The translations under genes and the position numbers were made by a program. The notes beneath the pieces are model-generated. The model ran no database searches, was not told the DNA's origin, and saw only the letters and a list, made by a program, of their open reading frames with translations. 64,000 nucleotides of DNA. Origin: Microbacterium sp. zg-B96. GTDB taxonomy: Bacteria; Actinomycetota; Actinomycetes; Actinomycetales; Microbacteriaceae. The stretch is taken from the NCBI RefSeq assembly GCF_030246865.1, contig NZ_CP126738.1, positions 372,001-436,000 on the forward strand. The letters are read 5' to 3'. Position 1 is the stretch's first letter, and every line of letters begins with the position of its first letter. Shown piece after piece: positions 9,827 through 18,328 of the stretch.

Positions 9827-11284
9827 CTATTTCGCCGCGGGCTTGGGGAGGGGCCCGGTGACGCTCAGCTCGGTCTCCCAGCACGAGATGCCGTCGACGC
9901 CGGGGAGGCGGTCACGCGTGAAGACGGGGTTGCGCCCTTCGCGTCGCTGTTGCGTGTAGTCGCGCAGGAGCTTGAACGCGACGCCGGACAGCAACGCGAT
10001 CGCCACCAGGTTCACCAGCGCCATGAGGCCCATGACGCCGTCGGCGGTGTTCCAGATGAGGTCGGCCGACGCGATCGACCCGAGGAAGACCACCGCCACG
10101 ACGAGCACCCGGTACACCTGCAGGAAACGGCGCTTCGGGGAGATGAACTCGATGTTGGACTCTCCGTAGTAGTAGTTGCCGAGGATCGAGCTGAACGCGA
10201 GCAGGAAGATGATGATGCTCAGCAGCACGTTCGACCACGATCCGAGCGTGCTGACGATGGCATCCTGCGTCAACCCGATGCCGCGCTCCGCCCCGGCGAG
10301 ATCGGGCGTGGCCACCAGGATGATGAATGCCGTGATCGAACACACCAGGAACGTGTCGAAGTAGACGCCGAGGGTCTGCACGAGCCCCTGCTTGACCGGG
10401 TGGGTGACCGCCGCCGTCGCGCTGGCGTTGGGGACCGACCCCAGCCCCGCCTCGTTGGAGAACATGCCGCGCTTGACGCCGTTCATGATGATGACGCCCA
10501 GCGTGGCGCCGACCACCTCGTTGAACCCGAACGCCTCGGTGTAGATCGACAGGAACACCTCCGGCAGGCGCTCGATGTTCATCCAGACCACCACGAGCCC
10601 GAGCAGCAGGTACCCCAGCGCCATCGCCGGAACGACCGCCTGGGTGACGTGCGCGATGCGCCGCAACCCGCCGAAGACGATGAGCCCGGTCAGGGTGGCC
10701 AGCACCGCGCCCACGACCCACGGGATCCAGGTCACCTCGCCGCCGAAGCTCGCCGATACCGTCGCGCTGATCGTGTTGGCCTGCAGGGAGCTGAACGCGA
10801 ACGGGAAGCAGACGATGAGGATGACGGCGAAGAGGATGCCCATCCACCGCGCCCTGAGTCCGTGCTGCATGTAATAGGCGGGACCGCCGCGGAAGCCGTC
10901 CTTGTCACGCACCTTGTACAGCTGGCCGAGGGTCGACTCGACGAAGCTCGACGCTCCGCCGATGAACGCCATGGTCCACATCCAGAACACCGCGCCGGGC
11001 CCGCCGATCGCGATGGCGGTGCCGACGCCGGCGATGTTGCCGACGCCCACGCGGGAGGCCGCGGACAGCGTGAACGCCTGGAAAGCCGACACCGACTGGG
11101 GTGTGCCGTCTTCCGCGCGCGGGGTGCGGTCGGTGAGGGTGCGGAACATCTCCGGGATCATCCGGAACTGCACGACTCCGGAGCGGACGGTGAAGTACAC
11201 GCCGAGCACGGCGAGGACCGGCAGCACCACCCAGGTCCACAGGGTGTCGCCGCCGGTCAGCACCGCTTCGTTCAGGGAATCCAT
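9827..11284 (-). CDS. Sodium:alanine/glycine symporter family (AGCS) transporter
   Basis: This is a secondary transporter taking up small neutral amino acids (Ala, Gly) with Na+ or H+. The 485 residues carry about ten to eleven membrane spans and the family signature GVGNIAGVGTAIAIGGPGAVFWMW near residues 80-105, plus FSNEAGLGS. Length is typical. The minus-strand -10 box CAGACT ends 6 nt before the ATG, so the mRNA is likely leaderless. Substrate specificity within AGCS cannot be read from sequence alone. Confidence 0.93.
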   Translation of the reverse strand: MDSLNEAVLTGGDTLWTWVVLPVLAVLGVYFTVRSGVVQFRMIPEMFRTLTDRTPRAEDGTPQSVSAFQAFTLSAASRVGVGNIAGVGTAIAIGGPGAVFWMWTMAFIGGASSFVESTLGQLYKVRDKDGFRGGPAYYMQHGLRARWMGILFAVILIVCFPFAFSSLQANTISATVSASFGGEVTWIPWVVGAVLATLTGLIVFGGLRRIAHVTQAVVPAMALGYLLLGLVVVWMNIERLPEVFLSIYTEAFGFNEVVGATLGVIIMNGVKRGMFSNEAGLGSVPNASATAAVTHPVKQGLVQTLGVYFDTFLVCSITAFIILVATPDLAGAERGIGLTQDAIVSTLGSWSNVLLSIIIFLLAFSSILGNYYYGESNIEFISPKRRFLQVYRVLVVAVVFLGSIASADLIWNTADGVMGLMALVNLVAIALLSGVAFKLLRDYTQQRREGRNPVFTRDRLPGVDGISCWETELSVTGPLPKPAAK

Positions 11285-11301
11285 CCGTCAAGTCTGACTG
11301 A

Positions 11302-13779
11302 CTACGCGCGTACCGGCTCTTCCGCCGCCACGCCGTGCACGGGGTGCGCGCGCTCGAGAGCGGCGCCCTCGACATCGACGTCGGGCATGATGCGGTCCAG
11401 CCACTTCGGCAGCCACCACGCGGCGTTGCCGCACAGGTGCATGACGGCCGGCACCAGCACCATGCGCACCACGAACGCGTCGAACAGTACGCCGATCGCC
11501 AGCCCGAATCCGAGCGGGCGCACCATGCCCAGGTGGCTGAAGACGAAGCCGCCGAACACCGAGGCCATGATGATCGCGGCGGCCGTGACGACCGCCCGGC
11601 CGCTGCGCAGCCCCGCGACCACGGCGGCGCGCGCCGGCATGCCGTGAACGTACGCCTCGCGCATGCCCGACACCAGGAACAGCTGGTAGTCCATCGCCAG
11701 GCCGAACAGCACGCCCATGATGATGATCGGCGCGAAGCTCAGCACCGGTCCGGGGTCGTGCACGCCGAACAGGTCGCCCAGCCACCCCCACTGGTAGATC
11801 GCGGTCACAGCGCCGAGCGCGGCGAACAGCGACAGCACGAACCCGGCGGTGGCGATCACCGGCACCAGGATCGAGCGGAACACCAGGATCATGATCAGCA
11901 GCGACAGGCCGACCACGACGACGAGGTACACCGGCAGCGCGTCGGCGAGCTTCTCCGACACGTCGATGTTGCCCGATGCCTGTCCGGCGACCCCCAGCGT
12001 GATCTCGCCGTCGACCGGGGACAGCGAGCGCAGGTTCTGCACCAGCTGCTCGGTCGTCGTGCTGGTGGGCCCGCCCTCGGGGACCACCTGGAACGCGAAT
12101 ACGGTGCCATCGTCCGAGACGGCTACCGGGGCGACCGCCACGACGCCGTCCTGCTCCGACAGCGCCGTGCCGAGCACGATCTGCGTGCCGGCCTGGTCGG
12201 CCTCGGCGACGGCTTCGGGCATCTCCGCCACGACCAGCAGCGGTCCGTTCTGTCCCGCGCCGAACTCGGCTTCGATGGTCTTGTAGGCGCGGTACTGCGT
12301 GGTGTCGGTGGCCTCGCTGGACCCATCGGGCAGGCCCAGACGCATCGACAGTGCCGGGATCGCGATGACCAGCAGCGCGATGATCGCCAGCGCCGCCGCC
12401 GCGATCGCCCGCGGCGTGCGCATCGGGCGCACCTCACGGTTGACGTGGTCGGGGTGACCGATCGTGCCGCGGGCCTTGCGGGTGAGCACCCGGGTGCCGA
12501 GCAGCCCCAGCAGCGCGGGGGTGAAGGTCACTGAGACGAGCACTGCGATGAGCACGCAGACGGCGCCGACGATGCCCATGACCCCGAGGAACGGGATGCC
12601 GGTGACCAGCAGCGCCACCAGCGCCACGATCACCGTTGATCCGGCGAAGACCACCGCGTTGCCGGCGGTGCCGTTGGCCAGCCCGACCGATTCGCCGATC
12701 TCCATGCCGGCCAGCACCTGGGTGCGGTGCCGGTTCATGATGAAGAGCGAATAGTCGATGCCGACGGCCAGGCCGAGCATGATGCCGAGGATCGGGGTGA
12801 CCGATGCCATGTCGACCACGCCGGAGAACGCGAGCGACCCGGCCACACCGACGCCGACCCCGACGATCGAGCTGAGCAGCGGAGTGATGGCGGGCAGGAA
12901 CGCCCGCATCATGATCAGCAGGACCAGGCCGGCGATGACGACGCCGACGATCTCGCCGACCCCGATGAGGCCTTCCGTCGTTGCGGCGAGGGTGGAGGAA
13001 TAGTCGATGTTCACGCCGGCGATGTCGGCGGACTCGAGCAGGCCGGCCACTTCATCGCGCACCGACTGGGGCAGGTCGAACATGGTCGCGTCGAGCTGAA
13101 TGACGCCCAGCGCCGTGGCCTCATCGGCCGAGACGACGCGGATCTCGTCGGCCAGCCCCATGAGCGCGGCGCCGTCCTCGAGGAGGGCTGCCTGCTCGGC
13201 GATCTCGGTGCGGCCCGTCTCGATCTGTGCCAGGCCGGCATCCAGCTGAGCCTGCTGCTGCGCGAACTGCGCTGCGGCCATGTCGTACATGCCGGCCGCC
13301 TGGGCCTGCGCGATCGCGGCATCCAGCTGCTGCTGTCCGGCCGTCAGCTGCGCCTCGGCGGCGTCGAGCTCGGCGATGCCGGCATCCAGCTGGGCCCGCC
13401 CGTCGTCGAGTTGCTGCGCCTGTTGTGCCCGCTCGGATTCCACCGAGAACGGATCGGTGACACCGGCGACGCCCTCGACGCCGGCGATGTCATCCAGCAG
13501 TGCGGCGATCTCGTCTTGCTGCTCGGCGCTGAAGGCGGAGCCGTCGTCGGTGGCGAACACCGCGGTGGCGCTCGCGCCGGTCAACTCGGGGAACGTGTCC
13601 GACAGCTGCTCGTTGACCCGCTCGGTCTCGGTGCCGGGGATGCTGAAGCTCGAGGCGAGCGAGCCGCCGAAGGCGAGGAATGCGCCGCCGGCCATACCCA
13701 GCACGATCACCCAGCCGACGATGACCGTCCAGGCGCGGCGCGCGCTGAACGTGCCCAGGCGGAACAGAAGGTTGGCCAC
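11302..13779 (-). CDS. MMPL/RND-family exporter
   Basis: An 825-residue transporter of the MMPL branch of the RND superfamily, which exports lipids, drugs or other hydrophobic compounds by proton motive force. Two repeated halves each have about six membrane helices. The first extracytoplasmic loop contains a Gln/Ala/Leu-rich coiled coil (about residues 130-215). I choose the GTG at 13779 because AAAGG lies 6 nt upstream; a GTG at 13812 would add 11 residues. A -10-like TAGATT sits upstream at 13831-13836. The divergent TetR gene suggests local repression. The substrate is unknown. Confidence 0.9.
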   Translation of the reverse strand: MANLLFRLGTFSARRAWTVIVGWVIVLGMAGGAFLAFGGSLASSFSIPGTETERVNEQLSDTFPELTGASATAVFATDDGSAFSAEQQDEIAALLDDIAGVEGVAGVTDPFSVESERAQQAQQLDDGRAQLDAGIAELDAAEAQLTAGQQQLDAAIAQAQAAGMYDMAAAQFAQQQAQLDAGLAQIETGRTEIAEQAALLEDGAALMGLADEIRVVSADEATALGVIQLDATMFDLPQSVRDEVAGLLESADIAGVNIDYSSTLAATTEGLIGVGEIVGVVIAGLVLLIMMRAFLPAITPLLSSIVGVGVGVAGSLAFSGVVDMASVTPILGIMLGLAVGIDYSLFIMNRHRTQVLAGMEIGESVGLANGTAGNAVVFAGSTVIVALVALLVTGIPFLGVMGIVGAVCVLIAVLVSVTFTPALLGLLGTRVLTRKARGTIGHPDHVNREVRPMRTPRAIAAAALAIIALLVIAIPALSMRLGLPDGSSEATDTTQYRAYKTIEAEFGAGQNGPLLVVAEMPEAVAEADQAGTQIVLGTALSEQDGVVAVAPVAVSDDGTVFAFQVVPEGGPTSTTTEQLVQNLRSLSPVDGEITLGVAGQASGNIDVSEKLADALPVYLVVVVGLSLLIMILVFRSILVPVIATAGFVLSLFAALGAVTAIYQWGWLGDLFGVHDPGPVLSFAPIIIMGVLFGLAMDYQLFLVSGMREAYVHGMPARAAVVAGLRSGRAVVTAAAIIMASVFGGFVFSHLGMVRPLGFGLAIGVLFDAFVVRMVLVPAVMHLCGNAAWWLPKWLDRIMPDVDVEGAALERAHPVHGVAAEEPVRA

Positions 13780-13842
13780 GGGATGCCTTTCGACGGGAGA
13801 CGGAAGCGGCACGGCGTCGGGCCGGCATCCAATCTATCCGTC

Positions 13843-13875
13843 AGTTGTCGGCGATCCCGCCTCGGTGTCGCAACT
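13843..13875. promoter_or_regulatory. Imperfect inverted repeat between MMPL and tetR promoters
   Basis: AGTTG at 13843-13847 and CAACT at 13871-13875 form the outer arms of a partly symmetrical stretch between the two divergent -10 boxes (13831-13836 minus, 13896-13901 plus). Its placement would let one TetR dimer control both promoters. The symmetry is weak, so this is only a candidate operator. Confidence 0.3.
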
Positions 13876-13907
13876 CCCAGCGTTCGCCCGGCTGACACAA
13901 TCGGACC

Positions 13908-14480
13908 ATGGATCCTCGCGTTGCGCGCACCAGGGCGAGCCTGCAGGACGCGCTGGTGGAGCTCGCCCGTGAGCGGTCGCTGGATGCCACCACGATCGGC
14001 GACATCGTGCAGCGGGCAGGAGTCAACCGCAGCAGCTTCTACCAGCACTACCCCGACAAGGAGACGCTGCTGGCCGACGCGCTCGAGCGCGCGCTGGACG
14101 AGGTCGCCGAGCCGCTGCGCGCCGCACCCCGTGACGGCGCGCTGCCGGCGATGCCGCGCGAGCTGCTGCAGTACCTCGAGCACATCGCGGCGAACGCCGC
14201 GCTGTACCGCCGGGTGCTCGGCGACCACGGTTCGGCCCTCGTGGCCGCGAGACTGCGCGCGCGCATCGAGCTGACCGTGCGCGACACCGTGGGCCTGGCG
14301 CATCCGGACGTGTTCGCCGACCTGCCGATCGACGTCGTCGGTGCCGGCATCGCCGGCACCGCACTGGGCGTCATCACCGCGTGGGTGTCGCGCGACCCGC
14401 TGCCGCCGGTGGAAATGGCCGCCTACTGGCTGTGGCGTGTGCTGGTCGGGCCCGGGCTGTCGTGGCCCACCGCCCCCTGA
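13908..14480 (+). CDS. TetR/AcrR-family transcriptional regulator
   Basis: The 190-residue product begins with a TetR N-terminal domain. TTIGDIVQRAGVNRSSFYQHYPDKETLL (residues about 27-54) contains the helix-turn-helix. A variable ligand-binding domain and a C-terminal TetR-like helix bundle follow. A CACAAT -10 box ends 6 nt before the ATG, indicating a leaderless transcript. Divergent orientation to the MMPL exporter suggests it represses that gene and itself in the absence of a ligand; this is the usual arrangement but is not proven here. Confidence 0.93.
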   Translation: MDPRVARTRASLQDALVELARERSLDATTIGDIVQRAGVNRSSFYQHYPDKETLLADALERALDEVAEPLRAAPRDGALPAMPRELLQYLEHIAANAALYRRVLGDHGSALVAARLRARIELTVRDTVGLAHPDVFADLPIDVVGAGIAGTALGVITAWVSRDPLPPVEMAAYWLWRVLVGPGLSWPTAP

Positions 14481-14530
14481 CCGGCCGCCCCTCTACACCG
14501 GATCGGGGCCCGGTGCAATAGGATGCCGAC

Positions 14531-15040
14531 GTGGCTAACCCGAACGCCTCAACGGCTCACTACTGGTATCGCGACGGTGACGATGAGCGTCAACGCCGTG
14601 CCGTGGAGCTGCTGCAGGCGTTCCGGCTGTACCGGGCGGCCGAGCTCGCGATGCGCCGGCGCACCCGCGAACTGATGTCGATGGGCGAGAACGAGCTGCT
14701 CGTGCTGCGGTATCTGCTGAAGGCGCAGAGCGAGAACCGCCTGGTCTCACCCTCCGAACTCGCCCGCTACCTCGCGGTGTCGACTGCCTCGACGACGGCG
14801 ATCATCGACCGCCTGGAGAAGTCGGGGCACATCGTGCGCCAGCCCCACCCCTCCGACCGGCGCAGCATCCACGTCATCGCGACGGAGAAGTCCGACCACG
14901 AGGTGCGCGAGACGCTGGGCAAGATGCACGCGCGCATGATGGATGCCGTGCGCGACATGACGCCGGAACAGACCCGGGTCGTCATCGACACCCTCACGCG
15001 GCTGCAGGACGCGGTCGACCAGGTCGAGCCGCACGAATAG
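14531..15040 (+). CDS. MarR-family transcriptional regulator
   Basis: The 169-residue winged-helix protein has the recognition region SPSELARYLAVSTASTTAIIDRLEKSGHIVRQPHPSDRRS with the MarR wing DRRS. The start is a GTG placed 6 nt after a TAGGAT -10 box, so it is probably leaderless. It lies 50 nt after tetR and has its own promoter. No obvious regulated partner is adjacent. Target and ligand are unknown. Confidence 0.92.
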   Translation: MANPNASTAHYWYRDGDDERQRRAVELLQAFRLYRAAELAMRRRTRELMSMGENELLVLRYLLKAQSENRLVSPSELARYLAVSTASTTAIIDRLEKSGHIVRQPHPSDRRSIHVIATEKSDHEVRETLGKMHARMMDAVRDMTPEQTRVVIDTLTRLQDAVDQVEPHE

Positions 15041-15125
15041 GTCGGTTCTCGCTAGTATCTAGGCCGCTAAATTACCCCACTGATTGACATTCGACCCTCC
15101 CGTCGCGGCGTGACAGCATGAGGGA

Positions 15126-15362
15126 GTGAAGGACTTCGCTGCCACTGGGCTGGACGGCACCGCGCTGAGCGTGGACGGAGTGCCGGTCGTCTCCTTCGCC
15201 GATGCCGTGTCCCGGCTGTGCGCGGATTTCCCGCAGCTGAGCCCCGCTCGCATCGAGGCGCTGCTCATCCGGGAGTGGGAGGCGTTCTGCGCGGGGCGCC
15301 CCCTGGTCATCCCCACCGCCGTCGAAGAAGGCGCGCGGGAGATGCTCTCCGGCCCCGCCTGA
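15126..15362 (+). CDS. Small three-helix-bundle-type protein
   Basis: The 78-residue acidic product contains LCADFPQLSPARIEALLIRE followed by WEAF and a segment rich in helix formers. This resembles the actinobacterial three-helix bundle dimerisation domain found in short stand-alone proteins of unknown role. The GTG start lies 6 nt after a CAGCAT box. A TTGACA sits further upstream at 15084-15089 but at a longer spacing than a normal -35. The family call rests on pattern memory and is moderate. Confidence 0.6.
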   Translation: MKDFAATGLDGTALSVDGVPVVSFADAVSRLCADFPQLSPARIEALLIREWEAFCAGRPLVIPTAVEEGAREMLSGPA

Positions 15363-15405
15363 GGACACGCACGTCCGGCATCCGCCGCCCCGCTACGCTG
15401 ACGGT

Positions 15406-15723
15406 ATGGGCCGATTCATCTATGACACTCTGGGCAATGCGGTCGAGGTCGAAGACCGCACCCTCGCCCATCTGCGCATCGTCTTCATGAACAAGCTGCG
15501 CCGCGGCGAGCCGTTCATGTTCGACGTGGAGTCCGGCCCCGGCGGCGACCGCCGCAGCTTCTGGATCCACCCCTCCGTGCCGCTGCAGTTCACCTTCCAC
15601 GGCAGCCGAGCCCCGCGCATCAACCGGGTGTGGGTCGAAGCGCTCATGCAGGCAGCGAGCGGACCGAACGGGCTGACGGTGGTGCCCGAGCCCCGCGAGG
15701 ACTCTGCCCCCGAAGAGGGCTGA
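15406..15723 (+). CDS. DUF7882-type small conserved protein (copy 1)
   Basis: The 105-residue protein has the conserved core VEVEDRTLAHLRIVFMNKLRRGEPF and the later WIHPSVPLQFTF. The same core recurs in the facing gene at 15726-16070, so the two are paralogues. Members of this Microbacteriaceae family are small and sometimes misannotated as ATP-dependent DNA ligase; I see no ligase motif. A TACGCT box 6 nt before the ATG supports a leaderless start. The 3' end is 2 nt from the facing paralogue. Function is unknown. Confidence 0.75.
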   Translation: MGRFIYDTLGNAVEVEDRTLAHLRIVFMNKLRRGEPFMFDVESGPGGDRRSFWIHPSVPLQFTFHGSRAPRINRVWVEALMQAASGPNGLTVVPEPREDSAPEEG

Positions 15724-15725
15724 AC

Positions 15726-16070
15726 TCAGGCCGACGACGCCGATTCGGTCAGCGGATCGGTCGACGTCTGATCGTCGTGGTCGGTCACGAGCATGATGCC
15801 GCCTGATGAGTTGGCCGAGTTGGCCAGCTCCTCGATCCACTCCCGGCTGAGCATGGCCGGCTCGGGGTCATCGAAGACGAACCGCAGCGGGATCGACGGG
15901 TGCACCCAGATGGTGCTGCGCCCCGGCGGGTCGTCGTCGCCGTGCCGCCACGACACGGTGAAGCTCTCGCCGCGACGCAACTTGGTCGCGATGACGACCT
16001 TCAAGTGCGCCAGCGCTCGGTCCTCGATGCGAATCGGCATGGTCTCGCCGCCATAGAAGATGGTGCCCAC
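15726..16070 (-). CDS. DUF7882-type small conserved protein (copy 2)
   Basis: A 114-residue paralogue of the gene at 15406-15723. It shares IRIEDRALAHLKVVIATKLR, then RRGESFTVSW and WVHPSIPLRFVF. I place the start at the GTG at 16070 because it aligns with the paralogue's N-terminus (GTIFYGGETMP versus GRFIYDTLGNA). The open frame continues upstream to 16169 without homology. The C-terminus is Asp/Thr/Ser-rich. The tail-to-tail pair suggests inverted duplication or two functionally linked copies. No function is known. Confidence 0.72.
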   Translation of the reverse strand: MGTIFYGGETMPIRIEDRALAHLKVVIATKLRRGESFTVSWRHGDDDPPGRSTIWVHPSIPLRFVFDDPEPAMLSREWIEELANSANSSGGIMLVTDHDDQTSTDPLTESASSA

Positions 16071-16184
16071 GGACGACACGATAGCGGCGGCGGCGTGCCT
16101 GCGCACCCGTCTGCGTTTGTCAAGCCCACCCCCGGATTCGGCCGGGGCGGGCAAGGTGGAAGCGATCACCGAGGAGGTGCCGCT

Positions 16185-16316
16185 GTGCGTTGTCCATCAG
16201 ACGAGTCCGATTCAGACTCGGCGGGGGACGCTGCTGACGCCCTCTTCGCGCAGCTACCCGCATTCGATGTCATCGAGGGCGAACTGATGCCGCGGGCGCG
16301 CAGGGCGTCACGCTAG
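16185..16316 (+). CDS. Possible 43-residue acidic small protein
   Basis: A GTG at 16185 is preceded by GAGGAGGT at a 6-nt spacing, the best ribosome site in this stretch. It opens a 43-codon frame starting MRCPSDESDSDSAGDAADAL and ending in a basic tail RARRASR. The last few bases overlap the 3' end of coaBC on the other strand. Just upstream are a TGTCAA (16118-16123) and a GC-rich imperfect hairpin (about 16124-16150). I do not recognise it. The ribosome site is the main support. Confidence 0.4.
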   Translation: MRCPSDESDSDSAGDAADALFAQLPAFDVIEGELMPRARRASR

Positions 16317-17531
16317 GAGCGTCCGGCGCTGGTCCAGCACGGCGGACCAGACGGCATCCGCGGTCTCCCGTTTGGTGCCGACCAGTTCGGCGACGACCTC
16401 GCCGCCTGATCCCACGATGACGACGGTGTTGTGCGTCGACTCGAAGCCCTTGTGCCACCCCACCTCGTTGACCACCAGCAGGTCCACGCCCTTGCGGGCG
16501 CGTTTGCGCCTGGCCCGCTCGAGGCGTTCGCCGGCGTCCGGATCGGTCTCGGCAGCGAACGCGACGAGGGTCTGGCCATCGGCACGGTGGGCGGCAAGTC
16601 CTGCCACGATGTCGGGATTCTCCACCAGCTCCAGCGTGAGGGTGCCGTCGCCGCCCTCTTTCGTCAGCTTGGTGTGGGAGACCTCGGCCGGCCGGTAGTC
16701 GGCGACGGCGGCGGCCATCACGACCACATCCGCCCCGGCGGCGGCGGACGTCGCGGCGTCCTGCAACTCGAGCGCCGTGCCCACCCTGGTGAGATGGATG
16801 CGGGGGTGGGCGGATGCCGCGGACAGCGCATCGGAATCGGCGTGCGCGGCCACGAGCGCCACGTCGGCGCCTCGTTCGGCGGCGGCGACGGCAAGTTGCA
16901 CGCCCTGCCGGCCGCTGGAGCGGTTGCCGAGGTAGCGCACCGGGTCCAGCGGCTCACGAGTGCCGCCGGCGGTGACGAGGACCCGCAGGCCGGCGAGGTC
17001 GTCGCGCGGTGCCGCTGCCGCCAGCGCGGCGGCGACGATCTCCTCCGGCTCGCTCATCCGTCCCGGACCCGAATCGGTGCCGGTGAGGGCGCCGGATGCC
17101 GGACCGACGACGTGCACACCGCGCCCCTGCAGCACCGAGATGCTGTGCTGCGTCGCCGGGTGCTCCCACATCTCGGTGTGCATCGCCGGGGCGACCACGA
17201 TGGGCGCCCGGGTGGCCAGCAGAGTGGTGCCCAGCAGGTCGTCGGCGAGACCGGTTGCCATCTTGGCGAGCGTGTTGGCCGTGGCCGGTGCGATGATGAC
17301 CAGATCGGCGCGCTGCCCGAGCGAGACGTGACGCACCTGTGCGACGTCTTCGTGCACCGATGTGGTCACCGGATTTCGGCTGATCGCCTCCCAGGTGGGC
17401 AGGCCAACGAACCGCAGCGCGTCGTCGGTGGGAATCACCTGCACGTCATGACCGTTGAGAATGAGGAGGCGCACGAGATGCACCGTCTTGTAGGCGGCAA
17501 TGCCGCCGGTCACGCCGACCACTACGAACAC
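16308..17531 (-). CDS. coaBC: Bifunctional phosphopantothenoylcysteine decarboxylase/synthetase
   Basis: CoaBC carries out two steps of coenzyme A synthesis: CTP-dependent joining of 4'-phosphopantothenate to cysteine, then FMN-dependent decarboxylation. The 407-residue protein has the N-terminal flavoprotein CoaC half (GVTGGIAAYK near the start, active-site His near residue 68, APAMHTEMW) and the C-terminal CoaB half (VTAGGTREPLDPVRYLGN). I use the GTG at 17531, where homology begins; the frame is open further upstream. It converges with the small ORF at 16185. Confidence 0.95.
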   Translation of the reverse strand: MFVVVGVTGGIAAYKTVHLVRLLILNGHDVQVIPTDDALRFVGLPTWEAISRNPVTTSVHEDVAQVRHVSLGQRADLVIIAPATANTLAKMATGLADDLLGTTLLATRAPIVVAPAMHTEMWEHPATQHSISVLQGRGVHVVGPASGALTGTDSGPGRMSEPEEIVAAALAAAAPRDDLAGLRVLVTAGGTREPLDPVRYLGNRSSGRQGVQLAVAAAERGADVALVAAHADSDALSAASAHPRIHLTRVGTALELQDAATSAAAGADVVVMAAAVADYRPAEVSHTKLTKEGGDGTLTLELVENPDIVAGLAAHRADGQTLVAFAAETDPDAGERLERARRKRARKGVDLLVVNEVGWHKGFESTHNTVVIVGSGGEVVAELVGTKRETADAVWSAVLDQRRTLLA

Positions 17532-17581
17532 GGCTCGATTCTCGCACGCACCCGGCCGACCGGTCGCGAAAGGAGATCCGC

Positions 17582-18328
17582 ATGTGCACCGTGATCGTTT
17601 CAGTCCCCGCGGTGGCGGACGGCCCGGTGCGCCTGATCGCGGTGCGCGACGAGGACCCGGCCCGGCCGTGGGATGCGCTCGGACCGTGGTGGCCCGAGGA
17701 GTACCCCGGCGCCGTGGGCGTGCGGGACAACCGCGCCGGTGGCGCGTGGTTGGCCGCCGATCTTCCGGCACGTCGCCTAGCGGTCGTGCTCAACCGCGAG
17801 GACCTATCGGATCGCGGCGACGACGAGGTGACCACCCGCGGCCGGATCGCGCTGGAGTCCGCGGCGGGCCGCTCGCCCGACGCTGCCCCCACCACGCGCG
17901 GGTTCAACGTCGTCCAAGCGTCCCCCGGCGCCGTGCGCGTCGTCTCGTGGGATGGCCGCGCGCGCCGCGAGCAGGAGCTGACCCCCGGCATCCACATGAT
18001 CGCGCATGACGACGTCGATGACCGCGCCACCGCCCGCATCGCCACCTGGCTCGACCGCTTCCGCGCTGCCGAGGATGCACCCGACGACGCGGACTGGTTC
18101 GCGCCGTGGCTCGACGTGCTCGACGCGTCCGCCGCTCTGCCGCCGCAGGACGATCGCGCCATCTTCCGCGACAACCGTCCGTTCGGGTACCCCACGCAGT
18201 CGCTGCTGCTGTGCGTCGCGACGATCGGCGACGACGGTGTCGACGTGCGCTACGGTGCCTTCGACCGCCCCGGGCACTGGCAGCGCGAGGCGCTGGACCA
18301 GGTCACAGCTGCGACCACGCCTCGGTGA
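17582..18328 (+). CDS. NRDE/TANGO2-family protein
   Basis: The 248-residue product starts MCTVIVSV with Cys2 conserved as in the NRDE/TANGO2 family, and the NRDE motif appears as the variant VRDEDPARPW. Eukaryotic TANGO2 has been linked to haem or lipid handling; the bacterial role is unclear. Start choice is secure: AAAGGAG lies 7 nt upstream. The 3' end overlaps the convergent aminotransferase gene by 26 bp. Confidence 0.85.
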   Translation: MCTVIVSVPAVADGPVRLIAVRDEDPARPWDALGPWWPEEYPGAVGVRDNRAGGAWLAADLPARRLAVVLNREDLSDRGDDEVTTRGRIALESAAGRSPDAAPTTRGFNVVQASPGAVRVVSWDGRARREQELTPGIHMIAHDDVDDRATARIATWLDRFRAAEDAPDDADWFAPWLDVLDASAALPPQDDRAIFRDNRPFGYPTQSLLLCVATIGDDGVDVRYGAFDRPGHWQREALDQVTAATTPR

